From Dethiosulfatarculus sandiegensis (GTDB taxonomy: Bacteria > Desulfobacterota > Desulfarculia > Desulfarculales > Desulfarculaceae): a stretch of 64,000 nt of DNA. Below are positions 31,699 through 40,446 of this stretch, piece by piece (the first letter of the stretch is position 1; every line of letters starts with the position of its first letter). Position numbers and translations under genes: made by a program. The notes under the pieces were generated by a model. That model ran no database searches, was not told the DNA's origin, and worked only from the letters and a program-made list of their open reading frames with translations. Location: the NCBI RefSeq assembly GCF_000931935.2, contig NZ_AZAC01000014.1, forward strand, positions 62,001-126,000, written 5' to 3'.

Positions 31699-33861
31699 TC
31701 AGGGCATTACCCTGAATCCCGCCTTTTGACTGGCCTCGCCCCAGGGGCCTTTAACTTCAAGCAAAACCGTATGAAGACCCGGTTTCAAAGCCAGTCGGGC
31801 CTCAAGGAGGCTTCTCTCCGGGGTTAGCGGAGCCCCGTCCAAAAGCCATTTGGACTGGGTCACCTCTCTTGAGCATTTTGCCTTGCAGTTAAGAACCTGA
31901 AGCAAAAGGGGCATGTCCGGGTCCAGGGCATAGACGGCTCCGTCAAAGGGAGCCAGGAGTTTAAGGGGATTGACCGGTTTCTCCAGGTTTTCCTGGTCAG
32001 GCTGGGGTACAGTGCCCGGGGAAAAGTATTCCTGAATGGTTGCCAGGGTGTCGGGGCCGGGCAGTTTACCTGTGTGGGGGTCTATGGCCACCCGCTCCAC
32101 GCCCTGGGGCCAGGGGGGGAGTTTGCCGGGTTTGTCTTTGTGCAGGTAAAGCATGGCCTGACGCCAAAGCGGGGCTGCGCCGGTTATGCCGCTCACCCCC
32201 TGCATTCCCTTGCCCTGGAAATTGCCCACCCATACACCGACCGTGTAGGAGCCGGTAAAGCCCACGCACCAGTTGTCTCTGTATTTTTGGCTGGTTCCGG
32301 TTTTTACCGCCGCTTCAAAAGGCAGCTCCAAAAGGCTGTGCCTGCCAAAACCCGGGGCCCTGGCCCAGTCATCGGCCAGGGCATCGGCCACCAGGCGGCA
32401 GGCATAGGGGTCCAATACGGGAATAAGGTTTTGCCCTGCCTGGCCCTGCCAAAGCCCGGCCCGCCCTTTTTTCCCCATATTGGCCATGGTGGCATAGGCT
32501 TGGGTCAGCTCCAAAAGAGTCACTTCACCATTGCCCAGGGCCAGCCCCAGACCATAGTGATCCGCCTGTCTGGGGAGTTTGAAGCCCAGTTGCCTTAAGG
32601 TTCGCAAAAAGGGTTCAACCCCCACTGAATCGGCCAGGCGCAGGGCGGGCAGGTTCAGGCTGCTGGCCAGCGCCACCCTGAGCCTCACCGGACCCCTGTG
32701 GCGCTGGTCATAATCAACCGGCCGAAACACTCCGCCTGAGACAATCAGGCCCAGGGGTTCGTCTTTGATGGTTTCGGCCAGGGTGTGTCCTTTGGTCAGG
32801 GCCAGGGCGTATAAAAAAGGTTTCAAGGTGCTGCCCGGTTGTCTGCGCGCCAAAACCCCGTCGACCTGGCCTGCGTCCGGGTCTGAAAAATCCGGAGACC
32901 CCACCCAGGCCTTTATCGAAAGGTCGTTATTGTCAATAACCAGAACCGCCGCCTGCCTCACCCCCCTGGCCTGGTTTTTGGTGCAGGCCTCCCTTGCCAG
33001 GTGAAGCATTTTTCTTTGCAGGACAAGGTCGATATAGGTTTTTATCACCGGCGGTCTGGTTCCCTTGAAAAAGGTGTTCAGGTGCCTGGTGAAATGGGGT
33101 GCCGGGTTGGGGTCGTAATACTTATGAAAAACAACCGGCATTTTAAGGGCTTCGGCAAGGGCGTCTGGGCTTATGGCCTTGTTTTGGGCCATCTTTTTCA
33201 AGATGTGATTTCTTCTTTTGCGCAGCCGGTTTCGGTTCTCCGGCCTGATAAGCCTGCTTGGGTCCTTGACCAGGGCCAGCAGGAGCGCCGCCTCATGGGG
33301 GGCCAGGTTGTGTTGGTTTTTACCTAAAAGTTCGCGGCTGGCCGCGGCCAGGCCCTGCAAAGGGCCTCCAAAAGGGGCCCGGTTAAGGTATTGCCGCAAG
33401 ATGGCCTTTTTATCCAGGCGGGCCTCCAGCCAAAGTGCGGTTTTTATCTCCTTGAATTTCTTTTGCAAGGTTCTCGGCCCGGGGTTAAGAAGCCGGGCAA
33501 GCTGCATGGTGAGGGTCGATCCCCCGGAGACCACTTTATTTGCCAGGAGGTTTTGCACCATGGCCCTGACCAGGGCCATGGGGTCTACTCCGGGGTGCAG
33601 ATAAAACCGTTTGTCCTCGGCCGCCAGGGCGGCCTGCTCCAACAAAGGCGGTATTTCACCCTTGCCCAGCCAGGGACCGGCCCTTAGTTGCCTGCTTTTC
33701 AGCCTGGTCAGGATTTGGCCGTTCTGCGCCAGCACAATGCTGTCCTTTACCCGGCCATAGCCCTCTTGAGGCAAATGGCCGGGTAAAGACACGCAAACGA
33801 TCCAAAGTAAAAGGGGGCTCAAGGCCAAAAGGCCGAGCCCCGTTAAAAGGCTTTTTTTCAT
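31699..33861 (-). CDS. pbpC: penicillin-binding protein 1C
   Basis: A 720-aa class A PBP anchored by one N-terminal helix (about 4-24). Glycosyltransferase (GT51) domain: catalytic E82 in AAEDKRFYLHPG, GGSTLTMQLARLL (113-125). Transpeptidase domain: S344-x-x-K347 in PGSTLKPF, S401-L-N403, KTGTS near 527. The C-terminal BiPBP_C domain (about 640-720) is typical of PbpC. It polymerises and possibly crosslinks peptidoglycan in the periplasm. Its ATG overlaps the end of the alpha-2-macroglobulin gene by 4 nt, the classic pair. Confidence 0.95.
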   Translation of the reverse strand: MKKSLLTGLGLLALSPLLLWIVCVSLPGHLPQEGYGRVKDSIVLAQNGQILTRLKSRQLRAGPWLGKGEIPPLLEQAALAAEDKRFYLHPGVDPMALVRAMVQNLLANKVVSGGSTLTMQLARLLNPGPRTLQKKFKEIKTALWLEARLDKKAILRQYLNRAPFGGPLQGLAAASRELLGKNQHNLAPHEAALLLALVKDPSRLIRPENRNRLRKRRNHILKKMAQNKAISPDALAEALKMPVVFHKYYDPNPAPHFTRHLNTFFKGTRPPVIKTYIDLVLQRKMLHLAREACTKNQARGVRQAAVLVIDNNDLSIKAWVGSPDFSDPDAGQVDGVLARRQPGSTLKPFLYALALTKGHTLAETIKDEPLGLIVSGGVFRPVDYDQRHRGPVRLRVALASSLNLPALRLADSVGVEPFLRTLRQLGFKLPRQADHYGLGLALGNGEVTLLELTQAYATMANMGKKGRAGLWQGQAGQNLIPVLDPYACRLVADALADDWARAPGFGRHSLLELPFEAAVKTGTSQKYRDNWCVGFTGSYTVGVWVGNFQGKGMQGVSGITGAAPLWRQAMLYLHKDKPGKLPPWPQGVERVAIDPHTGKLPGPDTLATIQEYFSPGTVPQPDQENLEKPVNPLKLLAPFDGAVYALDPDMPLLLQVLNCKAKCSREVTQSKWLLDGAPLTPERSLLEARLALKPGLHTVLLEVKGPWGEASQKAGFRVMP

Positions 33862-36800
33862 TTTACGGTCAGGCTGCCCGCCTTGCTCTGACCAAAGACC
33901 TCCTGGGAGTACATTTCTTCGGCCCTGGCCGCAGGCAGCATATATTCGCCCTGGGCAATTGCCCTGAGCTTGAGCTTGTAGGTGTAGACTCCAGGTTCAA
34001 GCCTTGGCGCATAGAGCATAAGCGCGGTTTGGCCAAGCTCCTTGTAGCGCCAGGGGCCGAACTCCATATCATCCTGCTGGCCCTTGGCTGCCTGATTAGG
34101 TTCCAGGCCCGCGGGATAGGGCGCCTCCACCAACAGGTGGTGTCTGGTGGCCTGGGTTATCACCGTTATCACGCACTCCAGATCCTGTCCCAGCTCCCAA
34201 GGTCCCTGACCTCCGCCCTTGGCTGCCTGGAAGAAGCGGGAAACCGATACTCCTGCGTTTACCGGAGCGCCCGAGGGCTCTCCAGGGGCAAAGGAAAGGC
34301 GGGCGCTGTATAGAAGCCTGCCTTTGCCCTCTGCGCTGATTAAGAGTTCCTGGCCCGAAGAGAGCAGGTTGCGCACCACTTCCACGGTCAAGGGCTGATC
34401 AGTGGGCTTGGTAAAGCGTCTTTCGGAAACGGTTTTTTGATCCAGACGCACCTTGGCCTCAAGATCCGTGACCTCTCCGGTCAGGCGGGTGTAGGCAGCC
34501 AGGGCCCAGAGCCCGAACACCGCCTCCTGGGTGGATATGTATTTTTTGCTGCCGAGCGTACGGGCCACAAACCAGGCCAGTTGATCCAGTTGGGGGTGGG
34601 CCGGTTTCACCCGGCTGAGAGCCCACAGGGCCATGGCATTTCCCCTGAGGCCGGAACCCAGCACAGGCTTCAGCCCGCCGGGATCAACCGTGACAAACTG
34701 CATGCTCTGGGCGCTTAAACGGGCCGAGCCTTCCAGTTGCTTTATCAAACCGGCCCTGGCTTTGGCTTTTTTGTAAATCCCGCAGGCTTCAATCAGGCAG
34801 GCCAGGCCAAATGGGTCCAGGCCCCTGGTTCTGGTAAGTGCGTTATTCAGGCGCGAGGCCACCTTGAAGCCCTCCCTGGAAAGAACCCAGATGATAAACG
34901 CTTCCTGGCTGCGTCCTGCCAGGTCCCTTTGTTTGGGGGCGCGGGTCCGCCTCAGATAGCGCATCAGGTAATCCGCCGCTGACTGCCTTGTGTCTTCACT
35001 TAAAATATGCACCCCGCTTTTTTTGATCATGGAACCGGCCAAAAGTGCATAGGCTGTGACAAAGGGATCTGCCCTTTCCCAGCCGGGCCAATAGGCGAAT
35101 CCGCCGTTTCCGCTTTGGAAATCGGGTATTACGGAAGCAAGGTCCAAAAGCGCCTTTTGGTCTGAAGGGTGGGGCGTAAGTCCCATGACCGGCCCCATGT
35201 CAAGGCGCATGGCCCGGGCCGCGCCCCGGCTGAGCCTTTGTTCCAGGCAGTCCCAGGGATAGTCCAGGAGCATGGTCGCCGGTCTGGTCATGCCAGCTGT
35301 CAGGGAAGGCGAAAGGGTTATATTGAGCCCTCCCTTGCCGGCCAGAGCGTCTGCTGGAAGGGCAAGGGTCATTTTACGTTTGGTCGCGCCTTGTCCGGGC
35401 GTGAGGCTGCCAAAGTCGGCCATGGTCTCAAGCCTGGTGAGGGACTTGACCGGCAGGCTGAACTGAACCTGATCTTCAAACTTGCCTAATCCGGCCTTGA
35501 AAGTCAGGCTGACCTTGCCTGTTTGCATAGCCTTGACCATAAAGCCCACCGGTTTGGTTTGGTTGGGCATAAGCTCTATGGTCTTTTCCTTTTTACCCTG
35601 AAGCGAAAGCCCCTTGCCCTGGGCCTGGATATGAATTTTTCCCTTGGCGTCGGTCAGGTTCTGCACCAGCACCCTGGCCTGGAAAAGGTCGCCAAGCCGG
35701 GCGAACCTGGGCAGGGCGGAGAGGATCTGCAAGGGCTGGGAGGCGGTGATGCTCTCCCGGCCCAGGCCAAAGCGTCCCTGTTTGTCGCAGGCCACAGCCA
35801 CGATGCGGTAAGAGGTGAGGCTGTCCGGCAAGGGGAACCGGGCTACGATGCTTCCTGATTCCCCGGTATCGGCCTGTCCCAGCCAGAAGACCGTGGGCGT
35901 AAAGCGTTTGCGCAACATGGAGCCCATGCCGCCGCCGCCCGCGGCTGATTCGCCCTTTTGCATGCCAAGCACCCTGCTCACCACTGCTGTGCGCAGGTCC
36001 GCGGTGAGCACGCTCAAGGGCTGCATTTTGCCAAAGGTGGGGCGGGGGTCATAGGGGTCTTTTTCTCCCGCGGCAACCAGCACCCTTTCATCCACTGCCA
36101 AAAGCGTCACCTGGCTGTGATGGGGTTTTCCCTTAAGGGTCACGTCCACGAAAATTTCGGCCTTTTGGCCGGGGCGCATTTTCTTGTCAGTCGCCCGCAC
36201 CTTTACTTCAAGGTCGGTCGCTTCCCGGTTTACCTTGATTTCGGCGCAGCCTATGCGGACCTGGGGCTTGCCCAGGTCCGCCCCGTGGGGCTTGGGTTCA
36301 CCAACCCGGCCCCGGACCAGAAGCACACTGAGGTAAACCCCGGGGGCGTCGCCTTTTTCCAAGGACACTTCCAGGACCGGTCCCGGTCCCTCGACCTCCT
36401 GGACCAGGGTTTTTCGCACCCCCTGCCTCTCCACCGTCAGCAGGGCGGTTGCCCGGCTGAAGGGGTTTTTCAGCATAACCTTCACCGTCTGGCCGGGCTT
36501 GGCCTCCTTTTGCGAAAGCACCAGGTCCAGGCGGTTGTCATCATAGCGCTTCCAGGCCGAAATTCCCTGGCCCGAGGCCCAGAGATAGAGCCCGGTTTTG
36601 GTCACAAGCCCCTTGGAGTCCCTGGCCGTGGCCACAACTACATAGGTTCCCGATTCAGGCGGGGTGAAATTGAATTCCGTTTTGGGCTTATCCATGGCGA
36701 GGTCCTTTTGCCACACCTGTTTGCGCCTGGCCTTGATGAGGTAGCGGTAATATCCGCCTTCACCCTTTTCCCGCACAGATTCCCAATACTGGCGATAAGC

Positions 36801-39407
36801 GGTGATGCTGACCTCACCCGGTGACACGGCCTGGTTGTCCTTGGTCGCGGCCGCCAGCTGGATTTGGCTGGGTTTCCCTGCCTGGGCGAGCAGGGGAGCC
36901 TTAAGCCCCAGGTAGATATTGGAAGGATGCACCAGTATGGAGCCTGTGCTTCTCAGGCCGCGGCTTGAGGCGTCTGTAACCTCTGCCGTGAGGTCCAGCC
37001 TCAAGGGAACGCCGGGGTTGGCCTTAAGGGGCGGCAGCTCAAAGGCCGCGCCACCGTTTTGATCGGTTTCACCGGTCAAAACGCCCACATGGGGATCCGA
37101 GGGCCTGTCTTCGTCCGGCAGCGGGATATCGCCCACCGCGTATTTTTCCAGTAAGGGCGGCTGAAAATGGGTTTCAGCCCGGTTCATCAGGAGTTTGACC
37201 TGGCCTTCGGTCACCGGTTTGCCAAAGAGATAATCCGCCTTGACATCCGCCTTGCCCAGGGAGCCCGGCCCCGCATGATCCTTGGGCGCGGTGAGCTTGA
37301 CCTTGAAATCAGGCGGCCTGAAAGATGCAACCCGGAAAGATCCGGCCCTGAGGGAATTCTTGCCGATTTTCAGGGTCAGTTCATATTCTCCCAGCCTGCA
37401 TTTCGGGGGCAGGTCGCAAAAACCGGTGAATGTTCCGAATTCGTTGGTTTTTGCCTTGAATACCTTGATTTTCTTGCCATAAGGGTTATTGATCCAGGCC
37501 TTGATTTCGGTCACTGGGGGAGGGGTGGCTCCCAGGGGGCCGGGCCTTCTGACAAAGACCGTGAAATTAACCTTTTGCCCCGGCTGGTATAGAGGAAGCT
37601 GGAAAAGGGCATAGGCCTTGTCCCCGCTTATTTGCCCGGGCTTTCTCTGCGAAATTTCATAGGGCATGCTGGAGTCCAACTCAGAGGCGAATTCACTGGG
37701 TGTGATGGCCAGCTCGCCCTTGTATTTGGCCAGCAGGTAAACAATCGGGTTGCGCCAGGGCTTTTTTTTGTCCGGAGCCGGGTTCAACTCATCCAACCCC
37801 GGGAATTTGGCCAGCCCCAATTCATCGCTGAGGCCTTGCCACAACAGGCGGTTTTTACGGTCCCTCAATTCAAGGGCCGCCCCTTTGAGGGGCTTGCCGG
37901 AAGAGAGCCTGGTCACCCAGGCCAATCCGTTTTTGTCGCCAATCTTCAGGCTGAGCCCCATGTCGGTGTATTGGAGAAGGGCCCGGCGCACCCTGGCCTT
38001 GGGCTTGCCTTTGTAATCCGGCCAGGTGGCGCGCAGGTCAATAAGGGTGACTCCGCCTCTCAGGCTGCGTCCCAGGTCTTTTTCCAGATCCAGGGGATAT
38101 AGAACCAGCTGGTTGGGCGAAAGGTTCGGGTCCACCATCTTGGAGGTTGCATTTTTTTGGCCCAGGGAAGGGGCGCGGGGAGTTTTGTTCCATGGCCTGC
38201 TGCGTTCGGCCTCCATCACTAGAACCGCCTCGTCGGCCGGATAATAACGCAGCCCCAGGCGGAACTGTTCTATATTGCGTAAACGCAAGGGATAAAGCGG
38301 TTTGGCCTTGGCTTCCAGCACACCCGGCCCTTCAGGCAGGTGAAACGTGGGAGAAAGGTCCCCGGTTTTAAGGCTTATAAAGGCGTCTTTGCCCAGGGTT
38401 GTGCCGTAGATGTCCTTAAGCCCTTTGGTGACGATGACCGTGTATTGGGTTCTGGGCTTAAAGCCAAGGGCCATATGGTGCCAGCGTCCCTTGTATTCAT
38501 AGGAAGAGCGCACCATTTCCGGCAATTGGGGCGTAACGCGGATGTGTTTTTCCACTTCCTTGCGGGAGACCGGGTTTGTGAATTTCAGGTTCAGCCCGGA
38601 TTCAGGGGCAAGACCGCCGAAGGGGGAGGAATCCATGTTCCAGGAGGTCAGTAGCAACGGATAATAGGGTTTGTATGAGGCCCTATGGGATTTGGGGGAT
38701 GATCGGTCTCCGTCAGCCGGAATCACGCCCGGCTTCACCACTATCTTGACCTTTTGGCCGGGTTTTACCTTTTGGGGGCAGGAAAAGACATATTCCCTGG
38801 CCAGAAGGTTTTCTGCCCTTTGCCAGCGGGGCAGTTCTCTTTCCGACACCTTGGCCGGAACCATTTTACCCTGAACCACAAAAAAGGATTTTTGGCTAAG
38901 GGAGGCGAGGTCCACCGGTTGGTTTATCACCGCCCTGATAACCGGTTCGGGCTCTGTGGAGCCGCCCGGTTTGGGGCGCCATTCGATCACCTCCACCTCA
39001 GGGGTGGAGACCTGCGCTTTCACCTCTTTTGTAAGGTTTGCGCCGTCTAAGGCCCTGGCGGTTTTCAAAACAGTCATATTGAGTCTGGTCGCCCCCCTTA
39101 GGGGCGTATCCAGGATATAGGCCAGGGTTCTGGTGTCGAGCCAGCGAAAAGAGCCTTTGGGAAGGGGAGAGATCAAAAGGGGCGAGGTCTCGGTTTTTTG
39201 CCCGGCCTGCCCCAAGGGGGTCATATCTTTACTAAAGCGAACCACCACCTGGGTTATCTGGTCCACTTCTCCTTGGGGCATAAGGCTCACCACCTTGAGC
39301 CCCTCGGGCTCGGCCATGGCTTGAGCCGGCTGGACCGGGCCAAGGGCCAGAAAGCATAACAACCCTATAAAGGAGATGTTTCTGAAAATTTTTGTAAAAC
39401 TGAGCAT
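33858..39407 (-). CDS. bacterial alpha-2-macroglobulin (YfhM-like protease trap)
   Basis: A 1849-aa periplasmic protein: signal peptide to about residue 30 (ending VQPAQA), a series of macroglobulin beta domains, a bait region, and the thioester motif CLEQ in DYPWDCLEQRLSR near residue 1386 in a helical TED domain, then a C-terminal receptor-like domain. It entraps proteases that breach the outer membrane, working beside PBP1C for wall repair. E. coli YfhM is a lipoprotein; no lipobox is visible here, so it may be soluble. ATG 39407 was chosen (AGGGTG upstream) because it gives the signal peptide directly. Confidence 0.94.
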   Translation of the reverse strand: MLSFTKIFRNISFIGLLCFLALGPVQPAQAMAEPEGLKVVSLMPQGEVDQITQVVVRFSKDMTPLGQAGQKTETSPLLISPLPKGSFRWLDTRTLAYILDTPLRGATRLNMTVLKTARALDGANLTKEVKAQVSTPEVEVIEWRPKPGGSTEPEPVIRAVINQPVDLASLSQKSFFVVQGKMVPAKVSERELPRWQRAENLLAREYVFSCPQKVKPGQKVKIVVKPGVIPADGDRSSPKSHRASYKPYYPLLLTSWNMDSSPFGGLAPESGLNLKFTNPVSRKEVEKHIRVTPQLPEMVRSSYEYKGRWHHMALGFKPRTQYTVIVTKGLKDIYGTTLGKDAFISLKTGDLSPTFHLPEGPGVLEAKAKPLYPLRLRNIEQFRLGLRYYPADEAVLVMEAERSRPWNKTPRAPSLGQKNATSKMVDPNLSPNQLVLYPLDLEKDLGRSLRGGVTLIDLRATWPDYKGKPKARVRRALLQYTDMGLSLKIGDKNGLAWVTRLSSGKPLKGAALELRDRKNRLLWQGLSDELGLAKFPGLDELNPAPDKKKPWRNPIVYLLAKYKGELAITPSEFASELDSSMPYEISQRKPGQISGDKAYALFQLPLYQPGQKVNFTVFVRRPGPLGATPPPVTEIKAWINNPYGKKIKVFKAKTNEFGTFTGFCDLPPKCRLGEYELTLKIGKNSLRAGSFRVASFRPPDFKVKLTAPKDHAGPGSLGKADVKADYLFGKPVTEGQVKLLMNRAETHFQPPLLEKYAVGDIPLPDEDRPSDPHVGVLTGETDQNGGAAFELPPLKANPGVPLRLDLTAEVTDASSRGLRSTGSILVHPSNIYLGLKAPLLAQAGKPSQIQLAAATKDNQAVSPGEVSITAYRQYWESVREKGEGGYYRYLIKARRKQVWQKDLAMDKPKTEFNFTPPESGTYVVVATARDSKGLVTKTGLYLWASGQGISAWKRYDDNRLDLVLSQKEAKPGQTVKVMLKNPFSRATALLTVERQGVRKTLVQEVEGPGPVLEVSLEKGDAPGVYLSVLLVRGRVGEPKPHGADLGKPQVRIGCAEIKVNREATDLEVKVRATDKKMRPGQKAEIFVDVTLKGKPHHSQVTLLAVDERVLVAAGEKDPYDPRPTFGKMQPLSVLTADLRTAVVSRVLGMQKGESAAGGGGMGSMLRKRFTPTVFWLGQADTGESGSIVARFPLPDSLTSYRIVAVACDKQGRFGLGRESITASQPLQILSALPRFARLGDLFQARVLVQNLTDAKGKIHIQAQGKGLSLQGKKEKTIELMPNQTKPVGFMVKAMQTGKVSLTFKAGLGKFEDQVQFSLPVKSLTRLETMADFGSLTPGQGATKRKMTLALPADALAGKGGLNITLSPSLTAGMTRPATMLLDYPWDCLEQRLSRGAARAMRLDMGPVMGLTPHPSDQKALLDLASVIPDFQSGNGGFAYWPGWERADPFVTAYALLAGSMIKKSGVHILSEDTRQSAADYLMRYLRRTRAPKQRDLAGRSQEAFIIWVLSREGFKVASRLNNALTRTRGLDPFGLACLIEACGIYKKAKARAGLIKQLEGSARLSAQSMQFVTVDPGGLKPVLGSGLRGNAMALWALSRVKPAHPQLDQLAWFVARTLGSKKYISTQEAVFGLWALAAYTRLTGEVTDLEAKVRLDQKTVSERRFTKPTDQPLTVEVVRNLLSSGQELLISAEGKGRLLYSARLSFAPGEPSGAPVNAGVSVSRFFQAAKGGGQGPWELGQDLECVITVITQATRHHLLVEAPYPAGLEPNQAAKGQQDDMEFGPWRYKELGQTALMLYAPRLEPGVYTYKLKLRAIAQGEYMLPAARAEEMYSQEVFGQSKAGSLTVK

Positions 39408-40446
39408 GATTTTCACCCTTTTCAGCACGGGAATAGTAATTTTCAAAAAAACAGTGGATTTTTTCTTTGGCAGCGTTCAGCAGAAATGACTTGTATAACT
39501 TTTTTCCGGCAATTTGTCCGCTCTCAGACCCGGGTATTGGTAAATCAAAGCAAGTGCATGGTTATTAGATAAAAATACCATTCAACTTAAAACCGATCGC
39601 TTGATGATACGCCGCTAAAACAGTTTAAGCATGCCGGGGAAAGTTGGTCAATACCCGCCTGCCCGTAATAAAAAAAGGCTTTCCAATAAACCTCTTCAGA
39701 GGTTTTGAAAAAGGGAAAATATCCCTTTGGCTATGGATTTGGCAGTATTTTTCGGGGCGGCAAATTGAGAATTAAGATTTTTGGGCTGAAAAAGTTTCGG
39801 TTTTTTTTGAAAACAGAGTACTCCGAGCCTTTCAAATGGTGCGGAAAAGAGAAAAGGCCTGACCTTATCGGTGTATTCGTGTATTCGGTAATTATGGCGA
39901 CTGCTTGGAAATTATGATATATACGCCCTCAATTCATGCCGTTTATCTCAGATGGTGCAGGTTTTTTAAGCTTCGGGTCCTTTGCAGGCCGGAGAAAAAA
40001 TATGTCAAGCACTTTAAAAAACGATTTGTGAGCGCGGCTTAAACCTGTAGCGTTATACGTGATTGAAGCTGATGTATTTGTTTATGAAAAAACGCAATGG
40101 GGACGCCCTTCCGCGGTCTTATTCAAGCAGAATTCCGGCTCCGGATCAGGCGTTTTTGATGGTTCACCTATGCCCGGGGTGATTTTTAGTCTACCGAAGC
40201 CTGTCCTCCTCAGGCCGGGACCATCCAAGACCCATGGTCCTTCTTCCCTGATAAGGGCGGTATTTCTTGTTTTTTCTTATTTCTTATCCTTTATGTCGAG
40301 ATTGATCCCCGCTTGTTTAGCAATTTCTCACCTGTTGAATAATTCCTTGAAACCCAAGTTACCTTGCCTCCGACTCAAGAGGAAAGCCTTGTTGTTTTCT
40401 GCGGTTTTTGTTGGCCAGGTTTTAGTTGCGCTAAAAGAGACAGTTG
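39408..40446. other. long AT-richer intergenic region, no supported gene
   Basis: About 1 kb between divergent genes. Short ORFs (for example 39705-39917 and 40059-40460 on the plus strand) lack ribosome sites, recognisable domains and neighbour-like codon use. No tRNA, repeat or strong hairpin is seen. It could hold decayed DNA or an unrecognised RNA. Confidence 0.5.
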
